A DNA stretch of 5,363 nt from Verrucomicrobiota bacterium (GTDB lineage: Bacteria; Verrucomicrobiota; Verrucomicrobiia; Verrucomicrobiales; DEV007): NCBI GenBank assembly GCA_020630835.1, contig JAHDIL010000156.1, positions 1 to 5,363 on the forward strand, read 5' to 3'. The stretch's first letter is position 1. Every line of letters begins with the position of its first letter. This document shows, piece after piece, positions 1-5,363 of the stretch. The notes beneath the pieces are model-generated. The model searched no databases, was not told the DNA's origin, and saw nothing but the letters and a program-made list of their open reading frames with translations. A program made the translations under genes and the position numbers.

Positions 1-43
1 CCGTTTGGTTTAACCAGCAATTCAGGCATCTCTCTCGTCTCGG

Positions 44-916
44 ATGGATCTCTCTACCAAAGTTGCTGAACACGCTCGCTCTATGAGCGATGATCTTTTG
101 CTCGCAGTCGAGGCAGCACGTGCAGCTGGGGCAGTGATCGCCGATGCCTACGATGGTCTTAATGCTATCAAAGTGAAAGGCGTGGGTGACTTTGTCAGCG
201 ATGTTGATTATCGAGCTGACCGAGAAGTGGCGCAGATTCTTCAGGCTGATCCGCACCAGCGAGCGATCTTATCGGAGGAGCTCTCACCGGATGCCTCGGA
301 TATGGTTCCGCCCTTTTGGATCGTGGACCCATTAGATGGCACCAGTGCCTTCCTTTTCAAGACAGGCCCCACCGTTCCCGCTGTGTTGGTGGCGCTTTAT
401 GGAGAAGAGCGCGAGATAGAGCTGGGTGTCGCCTATTTTCCTATCACTGGCGAGTGGTTTTATGCCCAGCGTGGCAGAGGTGCCTATAGAAATGGAGATG
501 CGCTGCACCTCGAAAGTGCCCAGCCTTCTCTCCAGGAGGGATGGGTAGAGCTCAATCAATATGGCGATTCTCGTCTCGAGTCACCCAGCTTTACCCACTT
601 GCGCCGAAATCTGCGCACGGAGCGTGGGGCGAGCCTTGTCACTAGTAGTGTGCCGCATTCTGGATCCTCCTTGCGCATGATCCAGGAGAACAGCTCTCTC
701 ATCTGTGTGGTGCACGATAACCAGGCCGGGAGTATTAAGCAGGCCCCCTGGGATATCGCGGCTATTCAGGTAATCGTCGAGGAGGCTGGGGGAGTGGCCA
801 TGACAGTGGCAAAGGGGGAGCGCATCAACCCTTTCCATACCGAGCCCTTTCTCTATGCGCGTAATGAGGCTATTGCGCAGCAATTGCGTTCCCTCGTCGA
901 GCCTGCCTCAGATTAG
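44..916 (+). CDS. Inositol monophosphatase-family phosphatase
   Basis: A 290-residue protein of the Mg2+-dependent inositol monophosphatase fold, which removes phosphate from sugar or nucleotide phosphates in the cytoplasm. Visible motifs in order: a helix with SDVDYRADRE around 52-61, ILSEEL at 75-80 (metal-ligand Glu78), the signature WIVDPLDGT at 92-100 (ligands Asp95 and Asp98), and PWDIAA at 235-240 (Asp237), followed by VEEAGG. The usual GTTNF after the signature reads GTSAF, so it is not a canonical SuhB; relatives include histidinol-phosphatase HisN and CysQ-type nucleotidases, and the substrate cannot be assigned from sequence. An in-frame TAA at 11-13 limits the start. The ATG at 44 has no Shine-Dalgarno, and the ATG at 83 (MSDDLLLAV) would also fit the family. 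The gene converges on the FeoB-like gene with overlapping stops and shows no functional link to it. Confidence 0.9.
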   Translation: MDLSTKVAEHARSMSDDLLLAVEAARAAGAVIADAYDGLNAIKVKGVGDFVSDVDYRADREVAQILQADPHQRAILSEELSPDASDMVPPFWIVDPLDGTSAFLFKTGPTVPAVLVALYGEEREIELGVAYFPITGEWFYAQRGRGAYRNGDALHLESAQPSLQEGWVELNQYGDSRLESPSFTHLRRNLRTERGASLVTSSVPHSGSSLRMIQENSSLICVVHDNQAGSIKQAPWDIAAIQVIVEEAGGVAMTVAKGERINPFHTEPFLYARNEAIAQQLRSLVEPASD

Positions 917-2076
917 GAGAAAAGCTTGCCAATCCAGGCAATAAGCAGAGCGAAACCGCTGGCCCAGGCTGCCTGACGTAGGCAAAGTTTAAGAGCGAAA
1001 CCCCACTTCATTTCTCGAGCGATTGTTACGAGAGTGACGATGCAGGGGAGGAGCACTCCTGCTAGGTAAACGGCCGTTAGCACTTGAGCGGGGGATTCGA
1101 GGGCTACTTTGAGAGTCCCCCAATCGTCATCTAGCAGCCCGACGGCGATCCCGTCCTTCCTCACGGATCCCAGAGCGATAGCTGTTGCGGCCTCGCCAGG
1201 TAGGGCGAAAAGAGCCATCAGGGGGGCAAGCAGTCGAGCGATGGTATCGAGCACACCGAAGTAGGCGAGACTAGCCGCGGCAAAGCAGATCACAATAAAG
1301 ATAGGAAACGCGATGACAACGAACTGGTAGATATTGTCCCAGATCTCTCTCATGATCTGGCGCCATGAGGGTTTGCGCAGGGGGGGCAGAGCCGTGTCGA
1401 AGGCGTTCTTGCGGGCCAATTTGAGCGCTTTTGGTGTATGTGCCCACGTGTAGATCAGAGTTGAGCCAGCAAGAACGATGATATAGACGAGCCCGAGCCA
1501 TGCCATATCTGCCGCGGCGAAAACAGCAAGGGTCGCCGGGAGCTGGTAAGAGCAGGCGGAGCCGAAGGAAATGGCTGATACGCAGGTGCCGCGTGAGCAG
1601 CTGGAGCATGAGCGCGTCTCGATGACGGCGGGGACATTACACCCGAAACCCATAACGACGCGGACTAGGTCTCGACCGCTCAGTCCTACCGGACGCAGCA
1701 GTGGGTGGAGGGCTCTTGAGAAGTGATCGAGTAATCCGGTGGACAGGTAGATGGCGAGAATCACGGAAAAGACGATGATAGTAGGGGCTGCATAGAGGAG
1801 TAGGAAGGGGAACATGGAGACGAGGCCATATTCGCCGACGAAGAGACTCTCAAGGAACTCGGGGAGAACTGCGCCAAGCCAGTCTCTAAGGGGGAAAAGA
1901 GCTCCGTCGAGGGGATCGTAGAGCCAGTCAGCAAAACGATTGGCCTGAGTCACTCCGATGACTGCAGGGAGGAAAAGCAATGCTGCCGCCACAATGGGGA
2001 AACCAACTAAGCGAGCTAGGAAACCGCCTGTCTGGCGAGTTTCGTTGTAAGCCTGCTTGTTGTCCTCGGGTTGCAT
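913..2076 (-). CDS. FeoB-like membrane permease lacking the G domain (nucleoside-recognition/Gate domains)
   Basis: A 387-residue polytopic inner-membrane protein matching the transmembrane half of FeoB, the ferrous iron transporter. The first Gate region runs from the N-terminal helix (about 20-45) through a long hydrophobic stretch (about 84-115) to GFGCNVPAV at 143-151, the hallmark of FeoB. A second Gate region follows (about 240-380), with LPGEAATAIALGS and ending VLLPCIVTLVTIARE. FeoB normally carries an N-terminal GTPase domain; here the protein starts directly at the membrane part, with no G1 P-loop and no feoA or separate GTPase in the window. After GCNVP, FeoB usually has a charged segment, but this protein has Cys157, Cys160 and Cys165 (CxxCxxxxC), then Cys175. 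Last gene of the leftward operon; a weak GGGA lies just before the ATG. Transport of Fe2+ or another metal is inferred; related Gate-domain proteins can have other substrates. Confidence 0.85.
   Translation of the reverse strand: MQPEDNKQAYNETRQTGGFLARLVGFPIVAAALLFLPAVIGVTQANRFADWLYDPLDGALFPLRDWLGAVLPEFLESLFVGEYGLVSMFPFLLLYAAPTIIVFSVILAIYLSTGLLDHFSRALHPLLRPVGLSGRDLVRVVMGFGCNVPAVIETRSCSSCSRGTCVSAISFGSACSYQLPATLAVFAAADMAWLGLVYIIVLAGSTLIYTWAHTPKALKLARKNAFDTALPPLRKPSWRQIMREIWDNIYQFVVIAFPIFIVICFAAASLAYFGVLDTIARLLAPLMALFALPGEAATAIALGSVRKDGIAVGLLDDDWGTLKVALESPAQVLTAVYLAGVLLPCIVTLVTIAREMKWGFALKLCLRQAAWASGFALLIAWIGKLFS
918..941 (-). terminator. Possible weak terminator inside the end of the FeoB-like gene
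   Basis: Read on the - strand, a 5-bp stem TTGCC/GGCAA (926-930 with 937-941, 6-nt loop) is followed by GCTTTTCT. It lies within the last codons of the FeoB-like gene. The stem is short and the T-run has only four bases, so this is a weak candidate. It is listed because the converging stops leave no other room for a terminator on this side. Confidence 0.2.
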
Positions 2077-2101
2077 GACTGTCCCGCTTTAGCGCGAGAC
2101 T

Positions 2102-2734
2102 TCACATGCGCAAGGCTCTTTTGCGCTCGCGCAATCGGTCGATATCCTCCGTCGATTCCCGAAAATCGTGAAGCCACGAGGTGGCTTCGGATGGGGGGAG
2201 TGAAGGCTTTGAGGCGGGTAGGCTCCCATAGGCCTCATAGCAGCTCGCTCTCCAGCCTGCAGCGGTTTGTTCGGAAACCCATGTTTCATAGTCGATCCAC
2301 CAGTCGAGGAAAGGCAACAGTCCGGCGTAAAGTTGGGTGGCAGGGCCGCAGAGCAAGCTTGCTTTCTCGTAAAATCCCGGAGCAGGTGGGGCGGTTTCAG
2401 CATAGAGGAAGCAGCGATTACGGGCACGGATGTAGAGGAAGTTACTTTCGCCTTCAACGTGTGATTTCTGCGCATAACAGCCGGCACAGGCTCCGTGCAG
2501 CTCGATGAATCGATCGCCGGGTAGGCTTTTGCGGTAACAGCTCGTTCCCTCCAAACCCTCCGATTTTTTTCGAGCAAAGCCATGTTTGCACAAAAGATTG
2601 CCTTGGGGGTGGATGACATCACGCCCCCAGAAATACATCTGTTGCCCCAATAGCTCGGTGACATCGCGCAGCAAGGCCCGTAAACGGGGAGTGGTTACCC
2701 GAGGGATGGGGGCCAAGGGGGCTGCTGCGTTCAT
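2102..2734 (-). CDS. Unrecognised seven-cysteine protein of the redox/FeoB-like operon
   Basis: A 210-residue protein I cannot assign to a family. It has no signal peptide and no clear membrane segment, so it is probably cytoplasmic. It has seven cysteines (49, 66, 83, 86, 108, 129, 165). The densest region, about 34-108, reads like a conserved core: YFWGRDV, HPQGNLLCKHGF, GTSCYRKS, IELHGACAGCYAQ (CxxC at 83-86) and RNRCFLY. The second half is aromatic-rich (LPFLDWWIDYETW at about 140-152) and the C-terminus is a charged helix. The cysteines with nearby His42, His51 and His80 could bind a metal or an Fe-S cluster, but that is inference. Its ATG overlaps the stop of the oxidoreductase gene as ATGA, with no Shine-Dalgarno visible, so translation is probably coupled. 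The FeoB-like gene starts 25 bp after its stop. The overlap and Cys pattern make this frame more credible than the competing frames. Confidence 0.75.
   Translation of the reverse strand: MNAAAPLAPIPRVTTPRLRALLRDVTELLGQQMYFWGRDVIHPQGNLLCKHGFARKKSEGLEGTSCYRKSLPGDRFIELHGACAGCYAQKSHVEGESNFLYIRARNRCFLYAETAPPAPGFYEKASLLCGPATQLYAGLLPFLDWWIDYETWVSEQTAAGWRASCYEAYGSLPASKPSLPPSEATSWLHDFRESTEDIDRLRERKRALRM
2170..2188. repeat. Perfect 8-bp inverted repeat within the Cys-protein gene
   Basis: GAAGCCAC (2170-2177) and GTGGCTTC (2181-2188) are perfect complements around a 3-nt loop. In the operon mRNA this would be a compact hairpin near the 3' end of the Cys-protein gene, about 95-110 nt before the FeoB-like start. 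A smaller 5-bp pair, CGATT/AATCG (2153-2157 with 2164-2168), follows it in the direction of transcription. Function unknown. Confidence 0.45.
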
Positions 2735-3936
2735 TTTTCGGCCGTGGCGTAGTCTTCGACTTCAGCCGGGGCGACTTCTTCGTCTGTCTCAACGGCGCAG
2801 GTGCAGTCTTCACAGCAGGAGAGGTCATCGATCATGAATCCCCGCTCTTTGTATTGTTTTAGGGGCTCCTCCCATTCGTGGCCAAGCCGCTCGGCGATGG
2901 TTCGGGCGATTATCCCAAAGCGAGCACGGAACTTATAAATGAAACAGAAGAGTGACTGTCGATGCTGTAGCATCGGGCCGCTGTAGAAGAGGTTTGGCAG
3001 GGTAGGGGATTCATCTGATTCCTCAGTGAAGAAGAGTTCGCCGTCTTCATCTACAAAATGATGAGCGACAGGACCGAGCCCCCCGTGAAAGCCGGTGGCC
3101 AAGATAGGTGGGGTAGAAACATCGAATGGTTCCCCTTCGTCATCTATCATCACGTAGTCTTCGCCAACTCGAGAGACCTCAACGATGTTGGCATTTTTGT
3201 AGAATCGTATGGATCCGGAAGCGTTGTTTAGAACGTCCTTGAGGCGATCAAGCGTGAAGGGAGATAGCGCTCGGCTGGGGTCTGGGCTATCCTGATGCCA
3301 GGGTTCACCTCGTGATAGCACGTGCACGGATTTGCCCTGACGTGCCAAGTGGATGGCCGCATCTATCCCACTCTCGAAACCGCCAATGATGGCGTGCTCC
3401 ACGCCAGGGAGCTCAGACCAGTCGGTGACCTCGCTATTGTGTAGGCAGAGTTCACTGCCTTTTAAGCTCTGGCGGGGGAAGAAAAACTCTCCCGCTGCCC
3501 AAATGACGTGGCGTGCTTGCAGCGGGCCATCTGTCGTCTCAACGGTTAGGCCATCGTCATCTTTACTCACTTGCGTGACGGTAGTCCCCGACTGCAACTT
3601 GACTTTATAATACTCAGCGAGCGCGCGCAGATACCGAGCATATTCAGGTCCGGTGGGATGCTCCGAGTGCAGATAATCGGCAGGTGAGGTGTGAGGAGTG
3701 ATCGAGTTGAGATCTGCCTGACCGAACGGGTTTGAGTGAAAGGAGGGAGAGATCATCCGCATCTGAGCCGGCCAGGCGTCAAATGATGCGCCGATTTCTC
3801 TCTGATCGACGAGCAGCATGTTGGTGATGCCGCATTCCTTCAACGCGGCAGCACAGCCGAGACCTGCAGGGCCAGCCCCGACGATAAGCACGTCATATGG
3901 CTGTGAAGGATCTTCTGTTTCGATGTTGGTAACCAT
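2731..3936 (-). CDS. FAD/NAD(P)H-dependent oxidoreductase with Cys-rich C-terminal tail
   Basis: A 401-residue flavoprotein of the two-Rossmann-fold class (pyridine nucleotide-disulphide oxidoreductase / flavin monooxygenase-like). FAD is bound by YDVLIVGAGPAG (GxGxxG at 20-25) with an acidic residue at the end of strand 2 (LLVDQ). WAAG at 146-149 and ATGF at 280-283 are the later FAD contacts. The second dinucleotide site is HAIIGGFESGIDAA (GGxESG at 185-190), for NAD(P)H. No CxxxxC or CxxC redox pair sits near the FAD as in thioredoxin or lipoamide reductases. The tail carries CCEDCTC at 374-380 and then a very acidic end, a possible metal or redox site. First gene of the leftward operon. 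Three in-frame ATGs (3981, 3960, 3936) all lack a Shine-Dalgarno; I chose 3936 because the longer forms add atypical residues across an inverted repeat and a C8 run. Substrate unknown; a role as a metal reductase is inferred from context. Confidence 0.85.
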   Translation of the reverse strand: MVTNIETEDPSQPYDVLIVGAGPAGLGCAAALKECGITNMLLVDQREIGASFDAWPAQMRMISPSFHSNPFGQADLNSITPHTSPADYLHSEHPTGPEYARYLRALAEYYKVKLQSGTTVTQVSKDDDGLTVETTDGPLQARHVIWAAGEFFFPRQSLKGSELCLHNSEVTDWSELPGVEHAIIGGFESGIDAAIHLARQGKSVHVLSRGEPWHQDSPDPSRALSPFTLDRLKDVLNNASGSIRFYKNANIVEVSRVGEDYVMIDDEGEPFDVSTPPILATGFHGGLGPVAHHFVDEDGELFFTEESDESPTLPNLFYSGPMLQHRQSLFCFIYKFRARFGIIARTIAERLGHEWEEPLKQYKERGFMIDDLSCCEDCTCAVETDEEVAPAEVEDYATAEK

Positions 3937-3949
3937 GCTGGTAAGGTAT

Positions 3950-3957
3950 GGGGGGGG
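3950..3957. repeat. Run of eight G (C on the gene strand) between alternative starts
   Basis: An eight-base G run on the + strand reads as C8 in the oxidoreductase direction. It lies between the ATG candidates at 3960 and 3936. If translation starts at 3960 or 3981 it encodes Pro-Pro-Pro; if at 3936 it lies in the leader. Such tracts can slip during replication. Confidence 0.6.
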
Positions 3958-3960
3958 CAT

Positions 3961-3985
3961 GCTGATGCAAGCGATTTGCATTAGC
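3961..3985. promoter_or_regulatory. Inverted repeat just upstream of the oxidoreductase start
   Basis: GCTGATGCAA (3961-3970) and TTGCATTAGC (3976-3985) form 10-bp arms with one mismatch (G opposite T) around a 5-nt centre; the inner 6 bp are perfect. It spans the 3981 ATG and ends just before the 3960 ATG, which argues that this stretch is leader or operator, not coding sequence. It could be a repressor site or an mRNA hairpin near the translation start. No known operator consensus is recognised. Confidence 0.45.
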
Positions 3986-4043
3986 TCTGCAGGTGGCGAA
4001 ACCGCATTGAGATGCCTCTTCGGAGTCGGCTAAAGTGCTCCGT

Positions 4044-4066
4044 TGCTTATTTTGTGTGAATAAGCA
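4044..4066. promoter_or_regulatory. Perfect 8-bp dyad, candidate operator for the leftward operon
   Basis: TGCTTATT (4044-4051) and AATAAGCA (4059-4066) are perfect complements separated by 7 nt, a size and symmetry typical of a dimeric repressor site. There is no T-run on either side, so it does not look like a terminator. On the - strand a TATATG (4078-4073) would put a transcription start close to this dyad, but there is no good -35 for it. A further 5-bp stem, CGGAG/CTCCG (4021-4025 with 4038-4042), lies next to it toward the oxidoreductase. It does not match the Fur consensus GATAATGATAATCATTATC. Confidence 0.45.
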
Positions 4067-4124
4067 GGCTTTCATATAGTTCTGCAGGAGGCAGGGCTGG
4101 AGTGCACTTCTTCCGCGCTCAGTC

Positions 4125-4153
4125 TTGACAGCTGAGGGTGTTGTTGCTCTTAT
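4125..4153 (+). promoter_or_regulatory. Sigma70-type promoter for the Mrp operon
   Basis: A perfect -35 TTGACA (4125-4130) and a TCTTAT -10 (4148-4153, four of six consensus bases) are spaced exactly 17 bp apart. Transcription would start near 4160, giving a leader of about 45 nt before the mnhE ATG. The leader begins at a 6-bp stem, CGGAGA/TCTCCG (4158-4163 with 4172-4177), which may protect the 5' end. Confidence 0.6.
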
Positions 4154-4205
4154 TCCTCGGAGACGGCGGCTTCTCCGGAATTTGGGCTGCCACTCCTCCT
4201 TTCTT

Positions 4206-4736
4206 ATGAGTTTGCCCTCTTCCGTCCCGCTAGCCTATCGGCTGCTGGTTTTTGTGATCCTTTTGGGCGTTTGGGTGGCTTTCTCGGGGCTTATGGATGC
4301 CTTTCATCTGACACTGGGCGTCATTTCATGCGCCCTGGTGACGGCGCTCTCTGCAGATATGCTTTTTGAGAACCGCCAAGTTTCTATGGGGAACCGTGTT
4401 GGTCAGGCCGGGCGCCTCGTGGGATATCTGTTCTGGCTGCTGGGACAGATCGTAGTGGCGAACATTCACATCCTTAAACTGGTGTTTGGACCGCAAAAGA
4501 AGCTTCATCCTCAGGTTGTTTGCTACGAGACGAAGCTGGAGTCCGATTTTGAGAAATTTTTGCTGGCGAATTCGATCACCCTGACTCCGGGGACGGTTAC
4601 CATAAAAATTATCGGCAATACCTATTACATCCATGCTATCGACGATGTCTCGGCCGCCGGTCTTGATGAGGACATGGAGCGGCGCATCGCGCATATTTTC
4701 CGCCCGGCTTTTCTTGAACGCGAATTCGCCAAATAG
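4206..4736 (+). CDS. mnhE: Mrp/Mnh cation:proton antiporter subunit E
   Basis: A 176-residue membrane subunit of the multisubunit Mrp (Mnh) Na+/H+ antiporter, which exports Na+ in exchange for protons and supports pH and salt homeostasis. Hydrophobic segments lie at about 10-28, 33-50 and 68-92, followed by a cytosolic domain. This domain holds the family hallmark LLANSITLTPGT (119-130), then a beta stretch and YYIHAID (140-146). Length is slightly above the usual size of about 160. The reading frame is open upstream to a TTG at 4125, but that TTG is part of the -35 box and the extra residues (RRRRLLRN and so on) are not family-like, so the ATG at 4206 is the better start. It has no Shine-Dalgarno; the bases before it are pyrimidine-rich. 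It is followed after 30 bp by subunit F. MnhE is needed for assembly or activity of the complex but is not the ion channel itself. Confidence 0.93.
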   Translation: MSLPSSVPLAYRLLVFVILLGVWVAFSGLMDAFHLTLGVISCALVTALSADMLFENRQVSMGNRVGQAGRLVGYLFWLLGQIVVANIHILKLVFGPQKKLHPQVVCYETKLESDFEKFLLANSITLTPGTVTIKIIGNTYYIHAIDDVSAAGLDEDMERRIAHIFRPAFLEREFAK

Positions 4737-4753
4737 TGTTGGGAGAAACTCTC

Positions 4754-4759
4754 AGGAGA
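4754..4759 (+). promoter_or_regulatory. Strong ribosome binding site of mnhF
   Basis: AGGAGA sits 7 nt before the mnhF ATG at 4767. It is the only clear Shine-Dalgarno in the window, and it fixes that start. The neighbouring genes start without one, so subunit F may be translated more independently. Confidence 0.75.
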
Positions 4760-4766
4760 TATAATC

Positions 4767-5111
4767 ATGAATTTTGAGCTTTTCTGCACAGTGGCCGGGG
4801 TGATCCTCTTGGTCTTCATGATTCCGGCTTTTGGGCGCATTCTTGCTGGCCCGACAGCTCTGGATCGGATCGTAGCGGCGAACGTGGTAGGGACAAAAAC
4901 TGCGGTTCTTCTTGTGATCATTGGGGTGATTTACAAGAGGGCGGAGATGTTCGTCGACTTCGCTCTGGCATATGCGCTGCTTAACTTTGTGGCTTCGGTA
5001 GCGGCGGCACGTTTTCTTCATAAAACTACCGAATGCGAGGTGGAGGCAGCAGCTGTGGCTCGGCAGAGAGCGGCTATTCTGGCCAAAGATGACACCCTGC
5101 AGGGCAATTAA
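4767..5111 (+). CDS. mnhF: Mrp/Mnh cation:proton antiporter subunit F
   Basis: A 114-residue membrane protein of the MnhF/MrpF family with three predicted transmembrane helices (about 5-23, 38-58 and 61-84). The loop motif RILAGPTALDRIVAANVVGTK (24-44, GPT-x-x-DR core at 28-34) and the acidic FVDFALAYALLNFVA segment (about 62-76) are typical of the family. The helices match the usual length of about 90 residues; the remaining hydrophilic C-terminal tail of about 30 residues (EVEAAAVARQRAAILAKDD) is an extension. It acts as a small subunit of the Mrp complex in the inner membrane. The gene lies 30 bp after mnhE and 15 bp before mnhG, clearly in one operon. Confidence 0.93.
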   Translation: MNFELFCTVAGVILLVFMIPAFGRILAGPTALDRIVAANVVGTKTAVLLVIIGVIYKRAEMFVDFALAYALLNFVASVAAARFLHKTTECEVEAAAVARQRAAILAKDDTLQGN

Positions 5112-5126
5112 ACGACAGCGAGCATT

Positions 5127-5363
5127 ATGATAACTTGGATTAGCATCATTCTCGTCTGCGCGGGAATCCTTTTCTTTCTAGGGGCAGCCATCGGACTCGT
5201 TCGCTTTCCTGATTTTTACTGCCGGACTCATGCAGCGGGTAAGGGAGACACGCTCTCCAGTTTCCTCGTTCTGCTCGGTCTGGCTGTATACCAGCTTAAC
5301 GATTTCCACAGCCTCGCTAAAGATTGGTTGATTCTTCTCGTCATCGTAAAAATTTTGGCTATC
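5127..5363 (+). CDS. mnhG: Mrp/Mnh cation:proton antiporter subunit G, 3' end beyond window
   Basis: The window holds the first 79 codons with no stop. The N-terminal helix (about 4-24) is followed by the family signature GLVRFPDFYCRTHAAGKGDT (23-42), then a second helix (43-55) and the start of a third (about 66-79). MnhG proteins are usually 100-120 residues, so roughly a quarter to a third is missing. The start ATG is 15 bp after the mnhF stop with only a weak purine stretch before it. It is a small integral subunit of the Mrp antiporter. The order E-F-G with the promoter before E suggests that the large NADH-dehydrogenase-like subunits (A/B, C, D) follow downstream. Confidence 0.92.
   Translation, partial: MITWISIILVCAGILFFLGAAIGLVRFPDFYCRTHAAGKGDTLSSFLVLLGLAVYQLNDFHSLAKDWLILLVIVKILAI

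Noticed and set aside
6..16. Short palindrome TGGTT-T-AACCA upstream of the phosphatase
   Set aside because: Only five-base arms at the window edge; no supporting promoter context.
1380..1386. Run of seven G in the FeoB-like gene
   Set aside because: Encodes part of a Pro-Pro pair in frame; no sign of frameshift in the protein.
1271..1637. Two - strand open frames inside the FeoB-like gene
   Set aside because: Out-of-frame shadows of a gene with clear FeoB motifs.
2071..2508. 145-residue + strand open frame opposite the Cys-protein gene
   Set aside because: TTG start overlapping the FeoB-like start, low-complexity basic composition, antisense to a well-supported operon.
2089..2664. 191-residue - strand open frame over the Cys-protein gene
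   Set aside because: Shadow frame; the 2102-2734 frame has the ATGA coupling and a credible Cys/His pattern.
3986..4088. Direct repeat TCTGCAGG at 3986-3993 and 4081-4088
   Set aside because: Eight bases around a common palindrome (CTGCAG); likely chance without conservation data.
4125..4205. TTG-initiated extension of mnhE (27 residues)
   Set aside because: The TTG is part of the -35 box of a 17-bp-spaced promoter, the added residues are basic and not family-like, and ATG 4206 fits MnhE length.

Overview
This is a bacterial chromosomal window with dense gene packing, very short intergenic gaps and few strong Shine-Dalgarno sequences. It holds seven genes in three transcription blocks. Nothing in it fixes the taxon. 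Weak ribosome binding sites and general protein character would fit a Gram-negative, possibly marine Verrucomicrobiota-like bacterium, but that is only a low-confidence impression. I see no insertion sequence, tRNA, rRNA or CRISPR.

Layout. (1) Positions 44-916, + strand: an inositol monophosphatase-family phosphatase with all the metal-binding motifs. (2) Positions 913-3936, - strand: a tight three-gene operon. In transcription order it runs from an FAD/NAD(P)H oxidoreductase with a Cys-rich tail (2731-3936), through a seven-cysteine protein I do not recognise (2102-2734, ATGA overlap with the gene before it), to a FeoB-like membrane permease without the GTPase domain (913-2076, 25-bp gap). 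Its stop codon overlaps the stop of the phosphatase. (3) Positions 3937-4205: a divergent control region with two clear inverted repeats and a rightward TTGACA-type promoter. (4) Positions 4206 to the window end, + strand: subunits E, F and G (G incomplete) of an Mrp/Mnh multisubunit cation/proton antiporter.

How the genes may work together. The Mrp genes form the start of a normal antiporter operon for Na+/H+ homeostasis; the remaining subunits should lie beyond the window. The leftward operon is the most interesting part. A flavin reductase, a Cys-rich soluble protein and a FeoB-type permease that all carry clustered cysteines are translationally linked, and inverted repeats that could be operators lie upstream. 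My inference is a redox-linked metal (perhaps Fe2+) handling or uptake system that does not use the FeoB G-domain. The sequence supports the gene content and linkage, not the substrate.
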